DNA of 64,000 nt from UMGS1663 sp046964515 (GTDB lineage: Bacteria; Bacillota; Clostridia; TANB77; CAG-508). Position 1 is the stretch's first letter; each line of letters begins with the position of its first letter. The DNA lies in assembly GCA_046964515.1 (NCBI GenBank), contig JBKUYM010000004.1, positions 1 to 64,000 of the forward strand, read 5' to 3'. Below are positions 1 through 8,140 of the stretch, one piece after another. The notes beneath the pieces are model-generated. The model searched no databases, had not been told where the DNA came from, and was given only the letters and a program-made list of their open reading frames with translations. The position numbers and the translations under genes were made by a program.

Positions 1-1052
1 ATGCTAGTGGAAATAATAATGCTACCGTTAAAGCAAGTAGTGTAAGTTATACACAGAGCACAGCGTGGGTAAAGGCAGTAGAAGCAGGAATGACACTTGA
101 TTCTACACTAGAAGCCCGTAATTGGTTAGATGGTATTTATGGAAATACTAAAACAGCTATTAAATATCCAACATTTCAAGGGACAACCTATAGTATGAAT
201 TATATCAATCATAATGATGCTTATAATATAGCAAAAGCCATGACAGAAAGTGGAAACATATATGGATTATCGGAAGGCATAGATTCCCATTTAATGAAAA
301 ACAGTGAATGGGGAGCAGTTGCTTACTTAAGTCAAAGTAAATATGGCTTAAATGGAAAAGATATTGCAATTAATAATGTAAATTTAAATAGTGGAGGAGC
401 AGCAAGAACTGCCACATCAGGAAAATCAGGAGTGGACAGTGTCTATGCGGTAACAGGATGTACAACAGGAACAAATAATGCGACAGAAAAAGTGACAACA
501 ATTACCAATATTAATAAAACAACAGCTAATACAGCAGTAGATAGTGTATACACATGGAATCAGCTAAACGGAACAAAAGCAAGTAGTAGTGGGAGCATTT
601 ATGGAATTTATGATTTAAGTGGTGGAACCTGGGAAAGAACAGCTGCGTATATAGCAAACGAAAATAATAATTTAAAAACGTATGGGGAAGACATAGTGTA
701 TGATAATTCTACTTTAAAAACAATCAGTACAAAATACACAACAACCTATCCATTTGACAGTACGACAGATAATACAAGTATAGCAAATAATGGACTAGAT
801 ACAGCAAGTGCAAATAACTATAAGAAGAATACAAAGATTTATGGCGATGCTATTTACGAGACTTCAACAGACGGAGTTGGAAATGCTAGTTGGTATAACG
901 ACTATTCTTATTATGTAGGGTTAAATGATGTATTTTCACTGTATGGAGGTCCGTACTGGGATGGTTTGAATTCTGGTCTTTTTTGCTTTTTTCGTTCTAG
1001 CGGACGAAGCTATTTTCATACAGGGTTCCGTACAGTACTAATTACTTCCTAA
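1..1052 (+). CDS. C-terminal part of a secreted FGE/C-lectin-like surface protein (5' end outside window)
   Basis: The frame is open from base 3, so the gene begins upstream of the window. The residues from base 3 onward align with the middle and end of the complete paralogue at 6316-8046, with shared motifs such as NWLDGIYG, FQGTTY, MNYI and HLMKNSEWGA. The fold resembles formylglycine-generating-enzyme/C-type-lectin proteins: GIYDLSGGTWE matches the usual 'GlyDmsGNvwEW' block, and the end carries GG..W..G..SG.F followed by TGFR. No sulfatase lies nearby, so a surface-binding role is more likely than enzyme activity. The paralogue predicts that the missing N-terminus carries a pilin-like membrane segment. 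The last ~30 codons differ in base use from the rest of the gene (see 945-1040). The family link is inferred from motifs. Confidence 0.75.
   Translation, partial: ASGNNNATVKASSVSYTQSTAWVKAVEAGMTLDSTLEARNWLDGIYGNTKTAIKYPTFQGTTYSMNYINHNDAYNIAKAMTESGNIYGLSEGIDSHLMKNSEWGAVAYLSQSKYGLNGKDIAINNVNLNSGGAARTATSGKSGVDSVYAVTGCTTGTNNATEKVTTITNINKTTANTAVDSVYTWNQLNGTKASSSGSIYGIYDLSGGTWERTAAYIANENNNLKTYGEDIVYDNSTLKTISTKYTTTYPFDSTTDNTSIANNGLDTASANNYKKNTKIYGDAIYETSTDGVGNASWYNDYSYYVGLNDVFSLYGGPYWDGLNSGLFCFFRSSGRSYFHTGFRTVLITS
945..1040 (+). other. Candidate diversity-generating-retroelement variable region (VR)
   Basis: Between the GG at 945-950 and GFR at 1023-1031 the codons at the expected variable sites nearly all end in T or C: TAC, GAT, AAT, TCT, TGC, TTT, TTT, CGT, TCT, AGC, AGC, TAT, TTT, CAT. 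That is what adenine mutagenesis of AAC/AAT template codons gives. The tract is poor in A, whereas the rest of the gene is A-rich. The scaffold GG-x-x-W-x-G-x-x-x-G-L-F ... GFR is the usual frame of lectin-fold target proteins. No reverse transcriptase, Avd gene or template repeat is in the window, so they would have to lie upstream or elsewhere. Confidence 0.45.
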
Positions 1053-1130
1053 CGCTTCAAAGGATGAGTGATTTAATAATAGGAATAATCTATCTTCTCT
1101 TAAATGATAAAAGGCATTGTAAAAAATTAT

Positions 1131-1170
1131 CAAGACTATTTTGTAGAAAGCAAAGATAGTCTTGTTTTTT
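1131..1170 (+). terminator. Intrinsic terminator after the lectin-like gene
   Basis: CAAGACTAT (1131-1139) pairs perfectly with ATAGTCTTG (1156-1164), and TTTTTT follows at once. Confidence 0.8.
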
Positions 1171-1236
1171 ATTTATTATTTAAATGTATAAAGTAGTTAA
1201 GGTTATTTAGTAAATAGCAAAATACAACGTTTAGTC

Positions 1237-1386
1237 TTTACAGTTTTTTAGAACAATGCTACAATTTGTCAAGAGAAGATTCCTAAATATTTAAATAGGA
1301 TAAAGTATAAAAGTTTTACTTGTAGGTGGTGTTCTTTTGGATTTAAGAGGATGTTACTTACAAAAAAAGTAAGTAACTCTTTTTCT
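1237..1386 (+). ncRNA. Candidate small RNA or leader with its own promoter and terminator
   Basis: A promoter-like TTTACA (1237-1242), 17-bp spacer, and extended -10 TGC-TACAAT (ending 1265) predict a start near 1272. A hairpin GTTACTTAC/GTAAGTAAC (1353-1377) followed by TCTTTTTCTC would end it near 1386. The ~115-nt transcript has no conventional gene. An AGGTGG precedes a TTG opening only 11 codons, so a tiny leader peptide is conceivable. No known RNA family was recognised. The rest of 1053-1517 shows nothing else. Confidence 0.35.
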
Positions 1387-1517
1387 CATTTAAAGTAGAA
1401 TTTTCAAATAAGTTTTAAAGGCTATAAAAATATTCTTGCTATCTATTTAGAAACTGTGCATACTAAGAATAATACATAACATTTTGGTTGTAAAGTTTAT
1501 AAATAAAAATATTTTAT

Positions 1518-1546
1518 TTGAAATTATGAAAAATATAGTGTATAAT
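1518..1546 (+). promoter_or_regulatory. Promoter of the tRNA-Gly gene
   Basis: TTGAAA (1518-1523), 17 bp, TATAAT (1541-1546). The predicted start is about 8 bases before the mature tRNA 5' end, so this tRNA appears to be a single-gene transcript. Confidence 0.75.
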
Positions 1547-1560
1547 AAAGAAGCAAATAA

Positions 1561-1635
<75 letters not shown>

Positions 1636-1667
1636 AAAATAAAAGTGTTGCACCAGATAAAATATTG

Positions 1668-1695
1668 AAACCAGCACCCTATAGGGTGCTGGTTT
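1668..1695. terminator. Perfect 28-bp palindrome, probable two-way terminator
   Basis: AAACCAGCACCCTA is followed directly by its exact reverse complement. It sits between the tRNA (plus) and the 168-residue gene (minus). TTT follows on both strands and a short T-rich tract on the minus side. Confidence 0.6.
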
Positions 1696-1734
1696 ACTTC
1701 GATAGTTAATGAAACTAATAGAAGTTCGTGTTAA

Positions 1735-2241
1735 TCAACCGATTTTCAACTTAAGATTTAATGCATCGTCAGTATCTTTAATAATCTCAAACCAAGGAAT
1801 GAGATGAGCGTAGATCTGCTCTTGCGTAAACATGCGACCATCGCGAGCCAAAAGGTCATGGTCAAACAGCATAGAAATATCGGCTTCGTTACTCTCATTT
1901 TCTAGAGCATCTAGAACTGCACAGAGAAACAATCCAGCAAGTAAAAATTCCCATTCACTATGACCAGTTCCGCTCCAAGCGGATACCAATCCCATAAGGC
2001 TAATCTTGTTTTCACAATCTTTAGCATTAACAAGTGTTACCTTTTTAAAAGGTTTTGGGTCAGACCAACCATAGTTTTCACTCCGAAGAAGAACAAAGAC
2101 CAACATGTCTAAACCGTAATCAAACGGTGCAGGAACAGAAGAATCCTCTTCCTGGATAGTGGAAACATCAGTCTCTTCCAGAGTAGCAATGTTACGGTTC
2201 TTTTTGTTGAAAAAACGGTTCCAGAAATCCTTAATAGCCAT
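1735..2241 (-). CDS. Hypothetical protein of 168 residues, atypical composition
   Basis: This protein is not recognised. It is a soluble acidic protein with no signal peptide and no clear membrane segment. The N-terminus is basic (NRFFNKKN) and is followed by an acidic linker rich in E, D and S (residues ~20-38), then a mostly helical part with aromatic residues (residues ~40-168). The start is supported by GGAGGT about 8 bases before ATG. Codon choice is visibly more GC-rich than in the neighbours (CGC, GCG and CTG are common), which suggests recent transfer. It converges on the tRNA-Gly and shares the palindromic terminator with it. It contains an in-frame CGGA (minus 2085-2082) that must be read as an Arg triplet to give the full protein, which is relevant to the recoding hypothesis. 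Confidence 0.65.
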   Translation of the reverse strand: MAIKDFWNRFFNKKNRNIATLEETDVSTIQEEDSSVPAPFDYGLDMLVFVLLRSENYGWSDPKPFKKVTLVNAKDCENKISLMGLVSAWSGTGHSEWEFLLAGLFLCAVLDALENESNEADISMLFDHDLLARDGRMFTQEQIYAHLIPWFEIIKDTDDALNLKLKIG

Positions 2242-2480
2242 TGTAAATACCTCCTATTGTTTGTTTTAAAGGCTGATAGGTTTCTTGTAAACAAGAAGTT
2301 TACGATATGAATACATGGTTCGTATAAAAATAATTATATAATATTTACATAAAAATGTCAAAAAAAAATAATAGTTAGGACTAGAGAATTACAAAAGATT
2401 TTGAAAGTGTACTAGTCAAATTACAATATTTATGATAAAGTAAAAACAAGCAGTAATAATATATAGGAGATGGAATAATC

Positions 2481-3200
2481 ATGGAAAATAATTCAAAAGT
2501 AAATAACATAGTACATTGGGTAAAAGAAAGTATGGGGGATAGTTTTGAAACTCATAATTATCAACATGCTTATCGTGTAAAAGAAAGAGCAGAAGAAATT
2601 ATACAAAAAGAAGAATTTCAGAAAATAGATAAGGAAGTTATACAAACTGCTTGTTTAGTACACGAGATGATAGATCACAAATTTTTTAATGAAGAAATGG
2701 TAACAAAACAGAAAGAAAAAATAAAATTTAAGTTGAAAGAATTACAATATAGTAATGAACAGGTAGAACATATATTGTATATCATTGAAAATATGTCGTA
2801 TTCGACAGGACGTATTCCAGAAACAATAGAAGGAAAAATTGTACAAGACGCAGATAGATTAGATGCTTTATTAGCTTTCGGTGTAGTAAGACCATTTACT
2901 TATTCTGCAAAGAAAGATAGGAAAATGTATGACGATGAAAATTCTGCATTAAGTCATTATATAGAGAAAAAATTGAAATTAGAAAAATTATTAAATACCA
3001 AAGGTGCTAAAGAAATTGCTAAGGAAAAAGCAGAAATTACTTATTTATACTTGGCCTATTTATTAGATGAACTACCAGAAGATATCTACGAAAAACACCA
3101 TTATGAAAAAGAAATAGGACAATTTTATAAAGAGTATAGAACACTCATTCCTACAAAATTAATTCCATTAAAATATAAAGAAGAACTTGAAAAAAAATAA
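2481..3200 (+). CDS. HD-superfamily hydrolase-like protein, YpgQ type
   Basis: This 239-residue cytoplasmic protein has the order of metal ligands seen in YpgQ/YedJ HD-domain (deoxy)nucleotide hydrolases. These are a first His in HNYQHAYRV (~residue 29), the HD-position motif (~residues 65-72), and QDADRLDAL (~residue 117). The central HD pair reads HE (VHEMIDHKF) instead of HD. That is conservative but unusual and could alter metal choice. The C-terminal half is a long helical region rich in K and E. AGGAGA precedes the ATG. It is transcribed alone. The biochemical substrate cannot be told from sequence. Confidence 0.7.
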   Translation: MENNSKVNNIVHWVKESMGDSFETHNYQHAYRVKERAEEIIQKEEFQKIDKEVIQTACLVHEMIDHKFFNEEMVTKQKEKIKFKLKELQYSNEQVEHILYIIENMSYSTGRIPETIEGKIVQDADRLDALLAFGVVRPFTYSAKKDRKMYDDENSALSHYIEKKLKLEKLLNTKGAKEIAKEKAEITYLYLAYLLDELPEDIYEKHHYEKEIGQFYKEYRTLIPTKLIPLKYKEELEKK

Positions 3201-3240
3201 AAAGAATGATAAAATAAAAAAATCAAAAAAACATATAAAA

Positions 3241-3329
3241 TTTAAAAGGGAGTAGCTTGAAAACTACTAATCAACAATCGCGAAAAGAAAATCTGGTTAG
3301 TAACCTTAATGGTAAGCAAGACTTTTAAA
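3241..3329 (+). promoter_or_regulatory. Mn2+-type yybP-ykoY riboswitch aptamer
   Basis: The leader carries the family's conserved pieces in order: GGGAGTAGC near the 5' end, TCAACA after the first arm, and GCAAGACTTTT at the 3' end. The closing stem P1 is TTTAAAAG (3241-3248) with CTTTTAAA (3322-3329). The downstream gene is a P2-type cation ATPase, the same pairing as in the well-studied Lactococcus yoaB case, where Mn2+ binding lets transcription continue. Family assignment rests on the motifs and the context; no covariance search was run. Confidence 0.8.
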
Positions 3330-3380
3330 GAAAGGAGTTACATGAAAATGTGAAAAATTTCTTTAAAAGTCTTATTTTTG
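3318..3380 (+). terminator. Riboswitch expression platform: terminator that excludes P1
   Basis: AAGACTTTTAAAGAAA (3318-3333) pairs perfectly with TTTCTTTAAAAGTCTT (3358-3373), followed by ATTTTTG. Its 5' arm contains CTTTTAAA, the 3' strand of the aptamer's P1 stem, so aptamer and terminator cannot form together. Metal binding is therefore predicted to switch the gene on. Confidence 0.85.
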
Positions 3381-3428
3381 TACATACTAATAAAGAAATA
3401 GAAAAAATTAGAAAAGGAGAAGAGAAAA

Positions 3429-6161
3429 GTGGAAGAAAAATGGTATAGTAAAAGTGTAGAGGATACGGAAAAGAAACTACAGACTAATGCACAGACAGGT
3501 CTTTCAGAAGAACAAGTAAAACAAAATAGAGAACAGTATGGAACAAACGAATTAAAAGCCAAGAAGAAGAAAAGTATTTTTATAAAATTTTTAGAACAAT
3601 TTAAAGATTTTATGATTATTATTTTAATTATTGCTGCCGTTATTTCAGGAATAGTAGGCATATCAAAGGGAGAAGGGATTACAGATACGATTATTATTTT
3701 AATTGTCGTAGTAGTAAATGCCATTATAGGGGTCGCACAAGAGAATAAAGCAGAAAAATCATTAGAAGCATTACAAGAACTAAGTAGTCATGCTGCTAAA
3801 GTGATTAGAAATGGAAATTTAATGGTTTTACCTGCAAAAGAATTAGTACCAGGGGATGTTGTCCTATTAGAAACAGGCGATTATGTAGCAGCAGATATGA
3901 GATTGATAGAAGCCGCTAATTTAAAGTCTCAAGAATCTTCGTTAACAGGAGAATCTGTTCCTGTTGAAAAAAATATAATAACGATAGATGATGAAAAAGT
4001 AGGTATTGGAGATAGAACCAATATGTTATTTTCTTCTAGCTTGATTACGTATGGTAGAGGAAAAGGAATTGTTGTAGAAACAGGCATGCAAACGGAAGTA
4101 GGAAAGATTGCAGAAATTATTAATGACACGGTAGATACAGCAACACCATTACAAGTAAAACTAAATAAATTAGGCAAAACATTAGGTATTGTTGCCATTA
4201 TCATTTGTATCATTATTTTTATAGTAGGTATTGTTATTAACAAAGATCCAATGGATATGTTTATGACAGCAGTAAGTTTAGCAGTAGCTGCTATTCCAGA
4301 AGGTTTGGCTGCTGTATCTACCATTGTACTAGCAATTGGTGTACAAAGAATGGTAAAGAAAAATGCGATTGTTAAAAAATTACCAGCAGTAGAAACATTA
4401 GGTAGTGCAACTGTTATTTGCTCAGATAAAACAGGAACCCTAACCCAAAATAAAATGACGGTACAAAAAGTATTTTACAATAATATCATGCAAAATATAG
4501 AAGATGCAAAAATAAATAATGATAAAGAAGAATTAAAAAGGCTAGTATATATTAGTATGTTATGTAATGATACTAAAGTAGATGCTAATAATCAACTCAC
4601 AGGAGATCCAACAGAAACAGCGTTAGTGGATATGGGATTTAATATGGATTTTGAGCCAGCTGTTTTAGAAATGTTTCCAAGAGTAGGAGAGATTCCTTTT
4701 GATTCTGATAGAAAATTAATGACCACTATTCATGAAGAACATGGACAATATATAGTCTATACAAAAGGCGGGGTAGATGAATTATTAAAACGATGTGACA
4801 ATTATGTAATAAACGGAAAAATACAAGAAGATTTACAAGCTTTTATTCCAACTATTGAAAAAAACAATGAAGCAATGGCAAAAGAAGCTTTAAGAGTTTT
4901 AGCAATGGCTTACCGAAAACTAGACCATAAACCGACAACAGAAGAAATAGAAAAAATAGAGGAACATTTAACTTATGTGGGTATGGTAGGAATGATTGAT
5001 CCACCAAGAGAAGAAGCTAAAAAAGCAGTGGAAAAATGTAAAACAGCTGGTATAAAGACGGTTATGATTACAGGTGACCACAAAATAACAGCTACAGCTA
5101 TTGCAAAGCAATTAGGAATTTTACAAGAGGAATCAGAAGCTATTACTGGCAGTGAATTAGAAGATATGTCACAAGAAGAATTAGAACAAAAGGTAAGACA
5201 ATATAGTGTATATGCCAGAGTATCTCCAGAACATAAAGTTCGAATTGTAAAAGCATGGCAAAAAAATGGAGAGATTGTGGCTATGACAGGTGATGGCGTT
5301 AACGATGCGCCAGCATTAAAAACAGCGGATATTGGTTGTGCTATGGGAATGGTAGGTACCGATGTAGCTAAAGAAGCAGCAGATGTAATTTTAACAGATG
5401 ATAATTTCGCAACAGTAGTCTCTGCAGTAGAAGAAGGAAGACGTATCTATGATAATATTTTAAAAGCTATTCAATTCTTGCTTTCTAGTAATGTGGGAGA
5501 AATTGTTGTTTTATTTATAGCTATTTTAATGACACCATGGCTTGCAGACACTTTTCATATAGACATTAATTTAATTGTACCATTACTTCCAATCCATATT
5601 TTATGGATTAACTTAGTAACCGATTCTCTTCCAGCTTTAGCTTTAGCAGTAGATCCAGCTGAAAAAGATGTCATGGAAAGAAAACCGTTAAAACCAGGAA
5701 AAGGTATATTTACTAAGGGCATGACCTGGCGAATTATTTATCAAGGAATGATGATAGGCCTTCTTACATTAGCAGCTTACATCATAGGATTAGCAACACC
5801 AATACAGGATTTACCTGTAATGGAAGGTTTATCTCCAGAAGAAGTAAAAGTAGAAATTGGTCAAACAATGGCTTTTGTAGTATTAGCACTTTCAGAATTA
5901 GTTCATGTATTTAATATTCGTAATAATAAGAAATCTATCTTTAAGACAGGTATTTTTAATAACAAAAAGTTATTACTTGCCATCGCCGTATCAGCTGCTT
6001 TAATGTTTGTTATTTTATTAATTCCTGGTTTAAGAGAAATCTTTAGTATACCAATACTACCAACAGCCAATATAATAGAAATTGTTATATTAGTCTTTGC
6101 GCCAATTGTTATTGTAGAGCTAATGAAATTATTTAAAATGAATACGACAAAGGATGAATAG
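3429..6161 (+). CDS. P2-type cation-transporting ATPase (Ca2+/Mn2+ exporter)
   Basis: This 910-residue membrane pump contains, in order, the cation-ATPase N-terminal domain, the actuator motif TGES (~residue 175), the M4 ion-site motif IPEGL (~288), the phosphorylation motif DKTGTLT (~334), the TGDGVNDAP hinge (~620) and a C-terminal six-helix bundle. PEGL in M4 places it in the SERCA/PMR1-like group, which moves Ca2+ or Mn2+ out of the cytoplasm. The start is GTG, set by AGGAGA about 8 bases upstream. The Mn-type riboswitch immediately before it argues that Mn2+ efflux is the main task, as inferred for yoaB-like pumps. It is monocistronic, bounded by the riboswitch terminator and a strong 3' terminator. 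Confidence 0.93.
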   Translation: MEEKWYSKSVEDTEKKLQTNAQTGLSEEQVKQNREQYGTNELKAKKKKSIFIKFLEQFKDFMIIILIIAAVISGIVGISKGEGITDTIIILIVVVVNAIIGVAQENKAEKSLEALQELSSHAAKVIRNGNLMVLPAKELVPGDVVLLETGDYVAADMRLIEAANLKSQESSLTGESVPVEKNIITIDDEKVGIGDRTNMLFSSSLITYGRGKGIVVETGMQTEVGKIAEIINDTVDTATPLQVKLNKLGKTLGIVAIIICIIIFIVGIVINKDPMDMFMTAVSLAVAAIPEGLAAVSTIVLAIGVQRMVKKNAIVKKLPAVETLGSATVICSDKTGTLTQNKMTVQKVFYNNIMQNIEDAKINNDKEELKRLVYISMLCNDTKVDANNQLTGDPTETALVDMGFNMDFEPAVLEMFPRVGEIPFDSDRKLMTTIHEEHGQYIVYTKGGVDELLKRCDNYVINGKIQEDLQAFIPTIEKNNEAMAKEALRVLAMAYRKLDHKPTTEEIEKIEEHLTYVGMVGMIDPPREEAKKAVEKCKTAGIKTVMITGDHKITATAIAKQLGILQEESEAITGSELEDMSQEELEQKVRQYSVYARVSPEHKVRIVKAWQKNGEIVAMTGDGVNDAPALKTADIGCAMGMVGTDVAKEAADVILTDDNFATVVSAVEEGRRIYDNILKAIQFLLSSNVGEIVVLFIAILMTPWLADTFHIDINLIVPLLPIHILWINLVTDSLPALALAVDPAEKDVMERKPLKPGKGIFTKGMTWRIIYQGMMIGLLTLAAYIIGLATPIQDLPVMEGLSPEEVKVEIGQTMAFVVLALSELVHVFNIRNNKKSIFKTGIFNNKKLLLAIAVSAALMFVILLIPGLREIFSIPILPTANIIEIVILVFAPIVIVELMKLFKMNTTKDE

Positions 6162-6180
6162 AATATAATAAAAAAGGGAA

Positions 6181-6214
6181 AATAGTTAGAATTTTTAAAT
6201 TCTAACTATTTTTT
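6181..6214 (+). terminator. Terminator of the cation ATPase gene
   Basis: AATAGTTAGAATTT (6181-6194) pairs with AAATTCTAACTATT (6197-6210), then TTTT. Confidence 0.85.
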
Positions 6215-6315
6215 GTTAATAAAAAAATAGTGTTTATATAGTAACATAAATTAAATTGAAAAAGGAAAGAGAAAATAAGAAAATAAAAAAAACAAATGAA
6301 AAGGAGAAGTGGAAA

Positions 6316-8046
6316 GTGAAAGAAAATGTATTAAAGGAAAAAGCAATTACATTAATTGCCTTAGTCATAATGATAATTTTATTGATTGTGCTAGCAAGTA
6401 TAACTACAAATATGTTAGTAGGAGAGAATGGAATTATAACGCAAGCTCAAAGAGCAAAAAGCCAAACAGCACAAGAACAAAAAGAGGAATTAAAGAAACT
6501 AGCTAGTTTAGAACAACAAATAGATGAAGCTATTGGAAATACTTTCATGAAAGAAAAAGGAGTCAATAAACCACGCTTGACAACAGGAATGAAAGCAATT
6601 AAGTTTACAAATCCAACAGAGAGTGCCAAAGGAGAAGTACAAGAAAGTAGCGAAAATGATATAGAATGGTATGATTACAATAATAAAAAATGGGCCAATA
6701 GTCAAACAGAAGATGGCAGTATGTGGGTATGGATACCCAGATATGCGTATAAAGTGGATAAAATAAATCAGAAATTTGATATTGTGTTTTTAATAGGAAC
6801 CACCGATAACTATTATGATGAAAATGAAAATCTGCAAACAGCAAAAAGATGTAATCGTATAGATGAAAATGTAGATACAACAACAGGATATACCGTGCAT
6901 CCTGCTTTCACAGATGAAACAGCAATTAGTTATAGAAATGGTGGATGGGATAAGGAACTAACCGGAATATGGGTAGCCAAATTTGAAGCAGGTTATGCTA
7001 GTGGCAATAACTCTGCAGCAGTTAAAGCAAGTAGTGTGGCCTATACGCAAAGTACGTCATGGGTAAGTGCTGTAGAAAGAGGACAAAATGTAAGTGGAAA
7101 CGAGACAGCTTGCAATTGGTTAGATGGAATATATGGTTCTAAAGAAACGGCTATCGCTTATCCTACTTTTCAAGGAACAACCTATGGCATGAATTATATA
7201 AATGTAGAAGATGCTTACCAGATAGCCAAAGCAATGACAGAGAATGAAAATATTTATGGTTTCACACAAGAGGTAGATAGTCATTTAATGAAAAATAGTG
7301 AGTGGGGAGCCATGTTATATTTGACACATAGCCAGTATGGAATAGGACAAGAGAAGGTAGCACTTAATAATATTAATTTAAATAGTGGAGGAGTTAAAAG
7401 AACGAATACAGCAGGAAGAAGTGGTGTAGATAGTCTATATGCAGTAACTGGTTGTACAACAGGAATAGTAACAGGAGTCAATAAAAATACAACCATTGAT
7501 AAAATTAATCAAACAAAGGGAAATACAGCATCAGATGGCGTATATACATGGAATCAAAAGACAGGGACATTAGCAAGTACAACAGGTACAATCTATGGTA
7601 TTTATGATACAAACGGAACTTTATATGAACAAATGGCTAGTTATATTGCTAATGGACAAGAAAATTTAAAAGTATATGGAAAAAGTATTACTTATGAAAA
7701 AAATGAGTTAAAGCAAAAAAGTACTAAATATACAATGGTATATCCCTATGATGCAACCACAGATAAAAACAATATAGAGTGTAATATTACCAATCGAGAA
7801 CTGGCAAGTACAAATAATTGGATGAAAAATCAATATATTTATGGAGATGGTGTCAAAGAAATTTCCACGCAAGGGATAGGCACAACTACTTGGTATACGT
7901 CTATGTCTATTTATCCAGCTTTAGATTTACCTTTTTATATAAGAGGAGGAAATTTGTATGGTACACAAAGTGGAGATAGTGCTTTTAATTACCATTATGG
8001 AAGTGCAAGATTTGGGCATGGATTTCGTGTAACATTAATTATTTAA
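6316..8046 (+). CDS. Secreted protein: pilin-like N-terminus plus FGE/C-lectin-like domain
   Basis: This 576-residue protein starts at GTG 6316, chosen because AAGGAG lies 9 bases upstream; the longer TTG start at 6256 has no such site. Residues ~10-45 form a pilin-like signal/membrane segment (AITLIALVIM...) followed by GENGII. A type IV prepilin has Glu at position 5 of the mature protein; here it is Ala. A short coiled segment follows, then a large domain with MWVWIPRYAYK and GIWVAKFEAGY blocks, NWLDGIYG, NSEWGA, GIYDTNGTLYE, and the ending RGGN...HGFR typical of FGE/C-lectin folds. It is a full-length paralogue of the gene at 1-1052, and the two differ most in the last 35 residues. A role in surface display or ligand binding is inferred. 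Confidence 0.78.
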   Translation: MKENVLKEKAITLIALVIMIILLIVLASITTNMLVGENGIITQAQRAKSQTAQEQKEELKKLASLEQQIDEAIGNTFMKEKGVNKPRLTTGMKAIKFTNPTESAKGEVQESSENDIEWYDYNNKKWANSQTEDGSMWVWIPRYAYKVDKINQKFDIVFLIGTTDNYYDENENLQTAKRCNRIDENVDTTTGYTVHPAFTDETAISYRNGGWDKELTGIWVAKFEAGYASGNNSAAVKASSVAYTQSTSWVSAVERGQNVSGNETACNWLDGIYGSKETAIAYPTFQGTTYGMNYINVEDAYQIAKAMTENENIYGFTQEVDSHLMKNSEWGAMLYLTHSQYGIGQEKVALNNINLNSGGVKRTNTAGRSGVDSLYAVTGCTTGIVTGVNKNTTIDKINQTKGNTASDGVYTWNQKTGTLASTTGTIYGIYDTNGTLYEQMASYIANGQENLKVYGKSITYEKNELKQKSTKYTMVYPYDATTDKNNIECNITNRELASTNNWMKNQYIYGDGVKEISTQGIGTTTWYTSMSIYPALDLPFYIRGGNLYGTQSGDSAFNYHYGSARFGHGFRVTLII

Positions 8047-8066
8047 AAAAGAAAAGGTAACATAAT

Positions 8067-8095
8067 TTGACAAAAATGGTATAACATGGTATAAT
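8067..8095 (+). promoter_or_regulatory. Consensus vegetative promoter
   Basis: TTGACA (8067-8072), 17 bp, TATAAT (8090-8095). The near repeats ATGGTATAA lie inside it. It serves the hydrolase gene starting at 8141. Confidence 0.85.
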
Positions 8096-8140
8096 AGAAA
8101 ACGTGGTGTAAAAAACGCCAGGAAGGATGTTGAATAAACA

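Noticed and set aside
6256..6315. TTG start for the lectin-like protein
   Set aside because: No ribosome site before it; GTG 6316 has AAGGAG at good spacing and gives the usual short N-terminus of the family.
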